Shown here: in pieces, positions 7,670-15,184 of the stretch | Numbering within the stretch: the stretch's first letter is position 1 | Layout of the letters: the number at the start of each line of letters is the position of its first letter | DNA from: JAFEBO01 sp036392375 | GTDB lineage: Bacteria; Planctomycetota; Phycisphaerae; Phycisphaerales; UBA1924 | Reading direction: 5' to 3' | Length of the DNA stretch: 26,237 nt | NCBI GenBank assembly: GCA_036392375.1 | Contig: DASVYC010000057.1 | Coordinates: forward strand, 1 to 26,237 | Translations under genes and position numbers: made by a program | Notes under the pieces: model-generated | Database searches by the model: none | The model's input: the letters and a program-made list of their open reading frames with translations, nothing else | Told to the model about the DNA's origin: nothing

Positions 7670-9556
7670 TCAGTTCGGCGAAGGCGACGCGGTCTGCCGC
7701 GGCGTCGGAGCGCGTCCCGCGTTCTCGAGGGCCTCGAACCACAGCGCCAGGTTCAACATGGGCCACGCCAGGTGCCACAGCCGCGACGGCCCGGCGCACA
7801 CCGCCTCGATGATCTCGGGGTTGTAGATCGTGCGCAGGCGTTCGCTCTCGAGGGCCGAGCGCCGTGCCGTGCCGATCCAGTTCTGGAACGGCAGCGGGAA
7901 GCTCGCCTTCTCGCGCTCGAGCACGTTGGTGCTGAGCTTCGACGCGAACGCCTCTCGCAGAACCACCTTGGTGTCCTGCACGCGCCGCTGCCCGTCGCTG
8001 CGGGCCACGAACTTGCGATGCATCGGCAGCCGCTCCGCGAGGCCCGCGACGACGACATCGGCAAACGGCGTGCGTCCCTCGACGCCCTCGAGCATCGCCG
8101 CCGAATCCAGCCGCAGCAGCAGCGACGCGAGATTGTTTCGGCGTTGGAAGATCAGATGCGGCTGCAGCGGGTCGTGATGCCCGAGCATCGCCGCCGCGTC
8201 CTGGCAGCGTGCAAACTCGCGCACGAAGTCGGCCCGCAGGGCCTCGCCGTGCCCGACGCCTTCAAGGAACGCGGGCGTGAACGCCTCGGCGTAGGACTCG
8301 GGCGTGAGCCAGGCGTTGGCGAGCATCTCGAACTCGCCGGGCGTCAGGTTCGCGTGCCGCGTCTGCAGCAGGTGCGACCCGTCGTGGAACTGCACCGCGC
8401 CCAGCAGCGCCAGGTCGTACCCGCCGAAGAGTTCGTCGGCGCCCTCGCCGCTGAGCGTGACGATGCACCCGCGGGCCCGCAGCGTGCGGCTCACCTCGTT
8501 GATCGCCACCTCGTTGGGCGTGCTGAGCGGCAGCAGAGTCCGATTGATGAGCTCCTGCCAGCGCGACTCGAAGAGCTCCTGCGTCACCACCGCCTCGGTG
8601 TGGGTCGTGCCGATCTTCTCGGCGACGTGGCGCGCGAACGCGAAGTCATCCTGCCCCGGGGCCGACGCGCCCTTGGCGCCCGCCGCGAAGCTCATCAGCT
8701 CTTTCGTGCCGAGCTGCTCTTTCGCGATCGTCGCGATGATCGAGCTGTCCAGCCCGCCCGAGAGCAGGGTGCACAACGGCACGTCGCTCCGCAGGTGCAC
8801 CCGAACGCTTTCTGCAATGGCCGCACCGACATCGGCGCTGACACGTGCCGTGAACGAGTCCCACAGCGACCGCCTCGTGACCCGCAGTTCGCCGGGGGCA
8901 AACCGCACCCGCAGCACCGCGCCCGGTTCGAGCAACCGCACTCCCTCGATCAGGGTGCGCTCCGCGAACGACGTCCGCGAGGTGGTGAGGTAGGACACCA
9001 CGCCCAGGGGGTCGGGCGTCGCGTCGATCAAGGGGTGTTGCAGGAGGGCCGCGATCTCGCTGGCAAAGACCAGCTCCGGCGCGCCGTCGCGGCGCACCTC
9101 CGCGAGGTACAGAGGCTTCACGCCCAGGGGGTCGCGGGCCAGCCACGCCACTCGCCGCTCCAGATCCACGGCACAGAGCGCGAACATGCCCCGCAGCTTG
9201 TCGAACGCGTGCTCACCGAAGACGCCAAACGCCGCCAGCACCGTCTCGGTGTCGCTCTTGGTGCGGAACGTGACCCCGACCTTGGCGAGTTCCGCACGCA
9301 GCTCGGCGTCGTTGTACAGCTCGCCGTTGTAGACGATCGCGAAGCACCCGTCCGGCGAGAGCATGGGCTGGGCCGCGTCGGTGGAGAGATCGACGACCGC
9401 GAGCCGGCGGTGCCCGAGCACGCACCCGGGTCGTTCGAGCAGGCCCTCGCCGTCGGGCCCTCGGTGGGCCATGCGATCGCGCATGGCGACGACGGTCTCC
9501 CGTCGGGACGGATCAGATTGGCGAGAAGACGACAGAATGCCCGCGATGCCGCACAT
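7670..9556 (-). CDS. asnB: Asparagine synthetase (glutamine-hydrolysing)
   Basis: The protein is 628 aa, a usual AsnB length. The N-terminal glutaminase domain starts MCGIAGIL with the catalytic Cys2 exposed after Met removal, followed by MAHRGPDGEG (29-38) and VYNGELYN (75-82). The synthetase domain has the ATP-pyrophosphatase loop LLSGGLDSS (264-272) and a second SGEGADELFGGYD motif. The enzyme makes asparagine from aspartate, glutamine and ATP. Related proteins also occur in exosortase/EPS loci, but no such genes flank it here. The ATG at 9556 must be the start because Cys2 follows it. There is no Shine-Dalgarno site; GATATT lies 7 nt before the ATG. Confidence 0.95.
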   Translation of the reverse strand: MCGIAGILSSSRQSDPSRRETVVAMRDRMAHRGPDGEGLLERPGCVLGHRRLAVVDLSTDAAQPMLSPDGCFAIVYNGELYNDAELRAELAKVGVTFRTKSDTETVLAAFGVFGEHAFDKLRGMFALCAVDLERRVAWLARDPLGVKPLYLAEVRRDGAPELVFASEIAALLQHPLIDATPDPLGVVSYLTTSRTSFAERTLIEGVRLLEPGAVLRVRFAPGELRVTRRSLWDSFTARVSADVGAAIAESVRVHLRSDVPLCTLLSGGLDSSIIATIAKEQLGTKELMSFAAGAKGASAPGQDDFAFARHVAEKIGTTHTEAVVTQELFESRWQELINRTLLPLSTPNEVAINEVSRTLRARGCIVTLSGEGADELFGGYDLALLGAVQFHDGSHLLQTRHANLTPGEFEMLANAWLTPESYAEAFTPAFLEGVGHGEALRADFVREFARCQDAAAMLGHHDPLQPHLIFQRRNNLASLLLRLDSAAMLEGVEGRTPFADVVVAGLAERLPMHRKFVARSDGQRRVQDTKVVLREAFASKLSTNVLEREKASFPLPFQNWIGTARRSALESERLRTIYNPEIIEAVCAGPSRLWHLAWPMLNLALWFEALENAGRAPTPRQTASPSPN

Positions 9557-9563
9557 CGCAGCG

Positions 9564-9569
9564 AATATC
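9564..9569 (-). promoter_or_regulatory. -10-like box GATATT before the asnB start
   Basis: GATATT on the minus strand lies exactly 7 nt before the fixed ATG at 9556. The only -35-like sequence is weak (CTGATG, 19 nt further upstream). This is compatible with a leaderless transcript. Confidence 0.35.
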
Positions 9570-9651
9570 GGCGGCTCAAGCCAAGCGCCATCAGTTCGCT
9601 GGCCTGGAAAGCAGGGTTACCACAGAGGAGCGGAATCACTTCCAAACGCGA

Positions 9652-10377
9652 TCACGCGAGTCGGCGGCGTGGGGAACCGAGCAGAACCAAACCAAGGAGA
9701 GCCAGAACGCTCGGCGCCGGTATCACCGTCAAAATACCCTGGATGTCGGTCGCTTGCCCTTCCGGGCTACCCGCGTTGGCGGACGAAATGCTGTCTGTCG
9801 GCGGATCGCGGTACCAACTGTTCGTGATGCGAGTGTTGTTGGAGAAGACAATCGTGCGGGCACCGCCGAGCTTGCTGACGCGGATATTGGCGGTGCGGAT
9901 GACCCACTCAAGCTGCGGCGTTCCACCAAAGGAAGGCGCGAAATTCGCCAGCGTGCCGGTCAAGAGTAACTGAGCGGCGAAGGAGGTTATGGACGTCGTG
10001 CCGAGAATCGGCGTGGTACCCGAGAAGCTGGAACTGAGATAGGACGTTCCGGTGGTCGTCAGGTCCCCGGCGGTCTGTCCGAGCGGCGTGACGCCGACCG
10101 AGGCCCCATTGAGGGCGATGAACTTTTCCGAGCCGCCGTAGCGGTAGAAGGCGATAGCAGGCCCGGCCACGGTCGCGGTATTGACGATGGTGCCGGGGTC
10201 GGCATATGCCACGACGCGGACTCTGAGATTGACGTCGGCGTTCGAAACGTCGACTAAACGGTTCGAACCAAACGTCACTCCGTTGTCGGTGCTGAACTGG
10301 TACTTGAAACCCCACGCGGCCGAGGCGGGCGCGGTAAGGGCAACGACGGCCGCGAGGCCGATGACTGTGAGCCGCAT
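9652..10377 (-). CDS. Secreted PEP-CTERM-like protein 1 (PAP variant)
   Basis: The protein is 241 aa. It has a Sec signal peptide (MRLTVIGLAAVVALTAPASA, likely cut after residue 20), then a Ser/Thr/Gly-rich body with few charged residues and no domain I recognise. The C-terminus has the tripartite PEP-CTERM layout: IPAPSVL, a hydrophobic segment (about 223-235) and a basic end with RRR. The central motif reads PAP rather than PEP, a variant seen in planctomycetes. Such tails are thought to be handled by exosortase-like enzymes; none is encoded here. The ATG at 10377 follows a GGGAGAAGAG ribosome site (near 10381-10390). It lies 95 nt upstream of asnB on the same strand, but asnB appears to have its own start signal. 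Confidence 0.8.
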   Translation of the reverse strand: MRLTVIGLAAVVALTAPASAAWGFKYQFSTDNGVTFGSNRLVDVSNADVNLRVRVVAYADPGTIVNTATVAGPAIAFYRYGGSEKFIALNGASVGVTPLGQTAGDLTTTGTSYLSSSFSGTTPILGTTSITSFAAQLLLTGTLANFAPSFGGTPQLEWVIRTANIRVSKLGGARTIVFSNNTRITNSWYRDPPTDSISSANAGSPEGQATDIQGILTVIPAPSVLALLGLVLLGSPRRRLA

Positions 10378-10830
10378 CTCTCTTCTCCCTGCGTGCCAAA
10401 GGAACGGGCGGACCGTTCCTGGCGCGGAGCCTACCACGCTGCGGCGCTGCAATGCAAGACTCTCTGCGCGGAAGCGAACGCGTCCTCTGAATGATGTCGG
10501 AACTCCAAGTCCGAGAAGCTGTGGCGGGCTGCATACCGACGAGGGCGAGACCGCGCTGGATCCCGCGCCAAGGGGAGCCCAGGGTGTAGGCGGTGTGGCA
10601 GATGCATCTGTGGGGGCGCATCGCGCGGGATGGCTGGCGGATGGGTCACGTCTGCGAAGCGATTGGAAACCGTGGGAATGTTGGCTGGGGCGAGCGAATC
10701 TGCCAATCACGAGATCGGATGCACGACAGGTCGCGTTCGTCTCTCACCCTCGAACTTCGTTCCAGCCGATTCGTACTGGCAACGCCCCGCTCGCGCATCT
10801 CAATGATGCACCGCACCTTGGAGTCTTCCC
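10378..10830. other. 453-bp non-coding region between divergent genes
   Basis: This spacer separates PEP-CTERM gene 1 (minus) from the CusF-like lipoprotein gene (plus). It holds the hairpin at 10400-10420 and the ribosome site GGAG at 10820-10823. Frames crossing it lack good start sites and the codon bias of neighbouring genes. I see no convincing promoter pair or RNA gene. Confidence 0.5.
10400..10420 (-). promoter_or_regulatory. Perfect 8-bp hairpin in the leader of PEP-CTERM gene 1
   Basis: AGGAACGG and CCGTTCCT pair perfectly around a 5-nt loop, ending 22 nt before the ATG and about 10 nt before the ribosome site. It could be an operator or a leader stem affecting translation. The role is inferred from position only. 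Confidence 0.35.
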
Positions 10831-11454
10831 ATGCACGCCGCACTTCGACTCGCCGCGCAGATGACCCTGTCGCTCCTCCTGGCGCTCTTTCTGGCGTCCT
10901 GCGGCGAGCAGCCTCAGGCCAGGAAGCAAACCCCGGCGCCGGCCCCGGTCTCGCCGATCGAGGCCAAGCCCGAAGGCAAGCCCGAGGCGAATCCCGGCGC
11001 CGAGACCATGACGCCGCCGAGCGCTGAGGTCAAGCCGGAGACCAAGCCGGATCCGACGCCAGAGACACTGGCGTCGACCAACCCGACCTACTCCACCCGC
11101 GGCGAGGTCGTGACGCTCCCCGGCATCGAGGGCGACGCCATCAAGCTCCACCACGAGCGCATCCCCACCTTCGCCAACAAGGACGGCAAGATCGGCAAGG
11201 ACTCGCAGGGCAAGCCCGGCATGAAGCCGATGGTCATGCCCTTCGGGAAAGCACCCAGCGTGAGCTACGAGGGCCTCAAGGTTGGCGACAAAGTGGCGGT
11301 GGTCTTCGAGGTGAACTGGAGCGCCGAGCGCCCCGATCAGCGCATCGTCATCACCAAGATCGAGAAGCTCGCCGCCGACACGGCTCTGGACTTTGAGGGG
11401 CAGCCGTCGATCAACGACCCCAAGCCCGCCGCCCCGCCCAAGGAACCCAAGTAA
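10831..11454 (+). CDS. CusF-like putative copper-binding lipoprotein
   Basis: The protein is 207 aa. A lipoprotein signal peptide ends in the lipobox LASC (C24). Residues 25-85 form a Pro/Lys/Glu-rich spacer. The folded part (about 87-180) resembles CusF-type periplasmic copper chaperones: a start YSTRGEVVTLPG, IKLHHERIP (104-112), PGMKPMVMPF (129-138), LKVGDKVAVVFE (149-160) and RIVITKIEKL (171-180). Candidate metal ligands are H107/H108, M131, M134 and M136, with W163 nearby. In CusF the ligands are one His, one Trp and two Met. The metal role is inferred from this motif order; the insert between His and Met is longer than in E. coli CusF. The ATG has GGAG 7 nt upstream. A second Pro/Lys-rich tail closes the protein. 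Confidence 0.6.
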   Translation: MHAALRLAAQMTLSLLLALFLASCGEQPQARKQTPAPAPVSPIEAKPEGKPEANPGAETMTPPSAEVKPETKPDPTPETLASTNPTYSTRGEVVTLPGIEGDAIKLHHERIPTFANKDGKIGKDSQGKPGMKPMVMPFGKAPSVSYEGLKVGDKVAVVFEVNWSAERPDQRIVITKIEKLAADTALDFEGQPSINDPKPAAPPKEPK

Positions 11455-11607
11455 GCAGCGACCCGTCCGAGAACGCCCCGGGAAGCGCTCTGTAACGCCC
11501 GTCGCGCCGTCTCGCACCGGCTTCGCAAAGACGGGTTCCAGAGACCGCGGGTCACGGCCGATGCGCCGCTCGGATGCGCCCCTCCGTGGCGCGCGATCGG
11601 AGGCCGC

Positions 11608-12033
11608 ATGGCGATCGAGCACATCATGTCGCGCCACGTCGTCACGGTCGAGCTCGACGACACGCTCAAGCAGGTCCGCGACCTCTTCGCCGCGTTCCGG
11701 TTTCACCACCTGCTCGTGCTCGAGCGCGGCAAGCTCGTGGGCATCATCTCCGACCGCGACCTGCTCGCCAACATCAGCCCCTTCATCGGGAAGATGCAGG
11801 AAAAGCCCATCGACCTCGCGAGCCTGCAGAAGCACGCTCACCAGATCATGACCCGCCACGTCGTCACGATCACGCCGAGCACGACGCTCAAGGACGCCGC
11901 CACGCTCATGCTCGATCGCGGGATCTCCTGCCTGCCGGTCCTGGACGCCGAGCAGCACGTCGTCGGCATCGTCACCTGGCGCGACCTTTTGCGTGGTGCC
12001 TACGGCCTCGAACCCGCCAAGCACGCGGCGTGA
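11608..12033 (+). CDS. Two-CBS-domain protein
   Basis: The protein is 141 aa and consists almost only of a CBS pair: repeat 1 (about 4-60, with IMSRHVVTV and LVGIISDRDLL) and repeat 2 (about 76-133, with IMTRHVVTI and VVGIVTWRDLL). The two repeats share an IM(S/T)RHVVT start. CBS pairs bind adenosyl ligands such as AMP, ATP or SAM and regulate partner proteins. With no attached catalytic domain, this is a stand-alone energy-sensing or regulatory protein; its partner is unknown. GGAGG at 11599-11603 supports the ATG. The gene is 153 nt after the lipoprotein gene on the same strand, so co-transcription is possible but not shown. Confidence 0.92.
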   Translation: MAIEHIMSRHVVTVELDDTLKQVRDLFAAFRFHHLLVLERGKLVGIISDRDLLANISPFIGKMQEKPIDLASLQKHAHQIMTRHVVTITPSTTLKDAATLMLDRGISCLPVLDAEQHVVGIVTWRDLLRGAYGLEPAKHAA

Positions 12034-12378
12034 GGCGGGCCTTGCGCGACAGCGGAGTTCGCACTGCAGGTGGGGCGAAGCGCATAAAAAAAGCCCCGGC
12101 GCCTCGAGCATTCACTCGTGTGCGCCGGGTCTCGTGGGGGTCGAAGTGTTCGAACGTTCGCGAGGGCTTCCGCGGCGGAGCACACGTGAGCGACAGAACG
12201 CCGCCCGCTCACACATCCCCGCTGCCGATCCGTGAGCAGTGACCGATACGGGCATCGCAACCCTCGGTTCCGGCCGGGTTCCGCAAATCCGCACAAATCT
12301 GAACACGCCCATCCGGATCGCACCCACGCCTGCAGCGAATGCCCGGCGCGGCCCGCAGGCGCGTCCGACCACGCCGTT
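12034..12378. other. 345-bp region between convergent genes, with structured minus-strand sequence
   Basis: It lies between the CBS gene stop and the glycosylase stop. It contains the minus-strand terminator at 12086-12129 and two further inverted repeats: GTGAGCG/CGCTCAC (12186-12212) and CGCCTGC/GCAGGCG (12327-12361). CGAACGTTCG near 12150 is a 10-bp palindrome. No good reading frame is present. It may be a long structured 3' UTR of the glycosylase gene or hold a small RNA. Confidence 0.4.
12086..12129 (-). terminator. Intrinsic terminator for minus-strand transcription
   Basis: Arms CCCGGCGC (12095-12102) and GCGCCGGG (12122-12129) form a perfect 8-bp stem, continued inside by CGAG/CTCG (12105-12118). 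On the minus strand the stem is followed by GC and seven T residues (12092-12086). It is about 250 nt downstream of the glycosylase stop, the nearest minus-strand gene. Confidence 0.8.
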
Positions 12379-13272
12379 TCAGGCCGGCTTCCCGATCGAT
12401 GCAAGTCCAAGTCTTGTCATGACTTGCTGCAAATCCGACCACACCTTCGCCCGGTTCTCGGGCGTGTAGTCCCGCAGCAGGTAGGCGGGGTGGTAGGTCG
12501 GCATGACCGCCACCTCGACGCTTGCATGATCTTGCCCGAGCGCGTTTTCCACGCAACCACCGAGCACGCCCTCGCCGCCATCGAACCGGGCCGGCGTGAA
12601 CCGGCCGCGCAGGCGTCCCATCGACTCCTCGCTCCGCAGGATGGTGCGCGACGCGGGCAGGCCCAGCGTCACGATCACCTCGGGCTTGATGATCCGCACC
12701 TGGTCGATCAGGTACGGACGGCACAACTCGGCCTCGCGGCTGGTCGGAGTGGCGTTGCCAGGCGGACGCGTCTTGAGCACGTTGCAGATGTACACCCGCT
12801 CGCGCGAAAGGCCCATCGCCACGATCATCTTCTCGAGGAGTTGGCCGGCCTTGCCCACAAACGGGCGGCCGGTGCGGTCCTCGTCCGCGCCCGGGGCCTC
12901 GCCAATGAACACCAGCCGCGCACACGGATCGCCCTCGCCGAAGACGATGGAGTGGTGATCGGTGACAAAGTGCTGGTGCGGGGCGTCGGCCTCGTAGCGC
13001 TCGCGCAGAGCGTCGAGCATGCGCTGGGCCGCGTCGCGATCGCGCCCGTGCGCGGCCGATGCCGGTGGCGACGATGGAGCCGACTGGCGCGGCGTCGCAG
13101 CGCTCGCCGTCACGGTCACCATCGGGGGCTCGCGTTCCGTCGTCGTTGCGCTCGGGCTCGGCGCCTGCGCTGCGGCACGCCCGCGACCGGGGCGCACGGG
13201 CACGACATCCACGCCGAACATCGAGGCGGTGCGGGCGCTGACGGCGGCGTATCGGCGGGTGGCGTCGTCCAT
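12379..13272 (-). CDS. Uracil-DNA glycosylase, family-4-like, with an incomplete Fe-S cysteine set
   Basis: The protein is 297 aa. Residues 1-85 are a low-complexity Pro/Ala/Ser/Thr-rich extension; the glycosylase core follows. Core motifs are VFGEGDP (110-116), GEAPGADEDRTGRPFVGKAG (124-143), the catalytic pocket motif of family 4/5 enzymes, RPPGNATPT (169-177) and HPAYLLR (261-267). Family 4 enzymes remove uracil from DNA and carry a 4Fe-4S cluster on four cysteines. Here the N-terminal CxxC is absent (the segment reads APHQHFV), the third cysteine is T168 (usual KCRPP is KTRPP), and only C184 remains. C163 is one alternative. An in-frame GTG at 13302 with GGAG 4 nt upstream is an alternative start; I prefer the ATG. 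A terminator lies about 250 nt downstream. Confidence 0.85.
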   Translation of the reverse strand: MDDATRRYAAVSARTASMFGVDVVPVRPGRGRAAAQAPSPSATTTEREPPMVTVTASAATPRQSAPSSPPASAAHGRDRDAAQRMLDALRERYEADAPHQHFVTDHHSIVFGEGDPCARLVFIGEAPGADEDRTGRPFVGKAGQLLEKMIVAMGLSRERVYICNVLKTRPPGNATPTSREAELCRPYLIDQVRIIKPEVIVTLGLPASRTILRSEESMGRLRGRFTPARFDGGEGVLGGCVENALGQDHASVEVAVMPTYHPAYLLRDYTPENRAKVWSDLQQVMTRLGLASIGKPA

Positions 13273-13315
13273 GCCCAACCGTACCCGCGTGGCGAGCCTC
13301 ACGGTGCTCCGCTCG

Positions 13316-14797
13316 TTACTTCGTTGACAGCGCCTTGTCGATGGCCTGGCTCAGGTTGCTCTCGAGGTAGTCCACCGCCGCGGGCGTTCCTCCTCCGCCG
13401 CCGGGAGGCGAGGGCAGCCGCTGCCCGGCCCATACCACCTTGCCGTCCTTGCCCAGGACGTAGAACGTGGGCCAGCTCTTGAGCCGGTAGAGCCCGGCGA
13501 TGGTCTCGGCCTTGACGACGCTGGGGAAGCCCAGACCGTTGTCGCGGGCGAACTTCTGCGGGTCGGCGGTGGGATTGGGCTCGGTGTTGAGGCCCAGCAC
13601 CGCGACGTCCTTGCCGCGATACTTGGAGAAGACCCGCTGCACCGCGGGTGCCGCGTCGCGGGCCTGCTCGCTGCCGGTGCCCCAGAAGTAGAGCACCACC
13701 ACGCGATCCTTGAAATCGGTGAGCTTGACGCTCTTGCCTTCGAAGTCCTTGAGCTCGAACGCGGGGGCCGCCGAGCCGATGCTCATCAGCCCGTTGTCGG
13801 AGTTGAGCAGGGGGTGCTTATAGGTGGCGGGCGCGTCGGGCGCGGGCTTGACGGGGTCGTTCTTGGGGGCCCCGCTGTTGGGGTCGCTCGCGGGCTCGCT
13901 GGGCTTGGGCGCGGGGCGCGTGGTCTTGGGACGCCGACGCCCGTCGCCGTCGGTGACGTTGTACCCCTCGGGGATGTCGAAGGTGAAGGCCCTACCGGCG
14001 AGGTCGGCCTTGGCGACCAGCTTGGTGAGCGTGAGCGATCGGGTGGGCTCGCCGCGCTTGTCGGCGGGGAGGTTGGCGGTCGCGGGGCGGTAGATCTCGA
14101 AGCGTCGGGGAAGGCCGTCGCGCTTGGCGAAGTAGATCTTGCTGGGCACGATCGCGGTCTCGTTCACGGTGCCGCCGGCACTCTTGGTCTTGGGAGGGAC
14201 GAACCAGATCACGTCGCACTCGAGCCCGTCCACGGTCTGCGGGGCCTCGAGCTCGGCCTTGACGGCAACGTCGCAGCCGTTGAGGGCCGGATCGGTGAGC
14301 AGCTCCCAGCCGACGCTGGTCGCGGCGCTTCCCTGGTTCATTTGGACGCGGACGTACTCGATGTCCTTGGGCTCGCTCTGGCGCACGATCTTGCGGCGGG
14401 AGTCGATGACCAGGAGCTCGGTCCCGTCGTACGCGGCCCGCACCTGGGCCTCGTTCTCGCGCTTGTCGCCGGTCTTGCTCTCGATCGCGAACGTGCCCTC
14501 GACGAAGAGCTTCCACGCGCCGTGGTCGCCGCGTTCGGCGACCACGTCGGCCTTCACCACCGAGCGGCGGTTGCCGTCGGGCATCATGCCGACCACGTCT
14601 GCGGCGTAGGTGAGGCTCTGCACATCGCCCATCACCGCACGGGCCCGCTGGATGATCTCGGTGATCCGCGGCTCGAGCTTGGCGTCGCCGCTCTCTCGGG
14701 CCGGCGTCTGCGCCCACGCGGGGGGCGCGAGCATCCCGGCCGAAACCACCACAAACAAGGGCAAAGCGGGAACCATCGCACGCGTGAAGGTGAACAT
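13316..14797 (-). CDS. Secreted DUF2092/LolA-like protein with a redox-dead TlpA-like thioredoxin domain
   Basis: The protein is 493 aa. A Sec signal peptide (cleavage near WAQ, about 30) is followed by a beta-rich region (about 40-280) resembling DUF2092/LolA-like envelope proteins. Cues are repeated ITEIIQRARAVMGDVQSLTY-type start, YDGTELLVID (123-132) and a closing FDIPEGY (273-279). A Pro-rich linker (290-325) leads to a TlpA/AhpC-type thioredoxin fold (about 335-491): GSAAPAFELKDFEGKSVKL (341-359), VVLYFWGTGSEQA (367-379), cis-Pro at P443 in SWPTFYVLGKDG. The usual WCxxC is replaced: S376 and A379 stand where the two cysteines should be. Thiol chemistry is therefore unlikely; a binding or structural role is inferred. 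The ATG has GGAGA 6 nt upstream. Confidence 0.8.
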   Translation of the reverse strand: MFTFTRAMVPALPLFVVVSAGMLAPPAWAQTPARESGDAKLEPRITEIIQRARAVMGDVQSLTYAADVVGMMPDGNRRSVVKADVVAERGDHGAWKLFVEGTFAIESKTGDKRENEAQVRAAYDGTELLVIDSRRKIVRQSEPKDIEYVRVQMNQGSAATSVGWELLTDPALNGCDVAVKAELEAPQTVDGLECDVIWFVPPKTKSAGGTVNETAIVPSKIYFAKRDGLPRRFEIYRPATANLPADKRGEPTRSLTLTKLVAKADLAGRAFTFDIPEGYNVTDGDGRRRPKTTRPAPKPSEPASDPNSGAPKNDPVKPAPDAPATYKHPLLNSDNGLMSIGSAAPAFELKDFEGKSVKLTDFKDRVVVLYFWGTGSEQARDAAPAVQRVFSKYRGKDVAVLGLNTEPNPTADPQKFARDNGLGFPSVVKAETIAGLYRLKSWPTFYVLGKDGKVVWAGQRLPSPPGGGGGTPAAVDYLESNLSQAIDKALSTK

Positions 14798-15184
14798 GTT
14801 GGGTCTCCGAAGTGCGGCGGATGATCGCGGCCGCTGACGACGATTGTTGCAAGCAGAAACGCGCGGCGGATCCGAGCCGCAAAGGCGACAAAGCGTCGCT
14901 CCCGGGTTGCTCCGGTCGTGAACCGGCCGTGCGCGAGCCGTTCCGTGGGGCCGATGCGCAGAACCGCGTGGGGTGTCGTACCCGACGTCATAGAGCGCGC
15001 GGGGACGCGCGTTGGTTCGATGGTCGGTTCGGCGCTCGATTCCGTTCGGAGCGCGAAGAACGACTCACAAAAATAAGGAAAAATTGTTGTACGCTTCAGC
15101 CTTTTCCGCTATCAAACGCGAGGCCATACCGACCCCGCCGCCGCCGCGCCGGGGTCTCTTCGTCGGGCGGTAGCGAGGACATTC
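14798..15184. other. 387-bp spacer between divergent genes
   Basis: It separates the thioredoxin-like gene (minus) from the NxxGxxAF gene (plus). The right half is AT-rich around 15066-15116 and holds a promoter candidate listed separately. A GC-rich inverted repeat lies near 14997-15013. No gene is supported. Confidence 0.5.
15087..15115 (+). promoter_or_regulatory. Sigma-70-like promoter candidate for the NxxGxxAF gene
   Basis: TTGTAC (15087-15092) and TATCAA (15110-15115) are separated by 17 nt in an AT-rich patch, about 70 nt upstream of the ATG at 15185. Both boxes match the consensus only in part. Confidence 0.4.

Noticed and set aside
10255..10270. GGTTCGAACC resembling a tRNA T-loop
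   Set aside because: It lies within PEP-CTERM gene 1, with no acceptor stem or anticodon arm around it.
10744..12111. A 455-codon minus-strand frame over the lipoprotein and CBS genes
   Set aside because: Both plus-strand genes have ribosome sites and recognisable domains; the minus frame is a GC-bias shadow.
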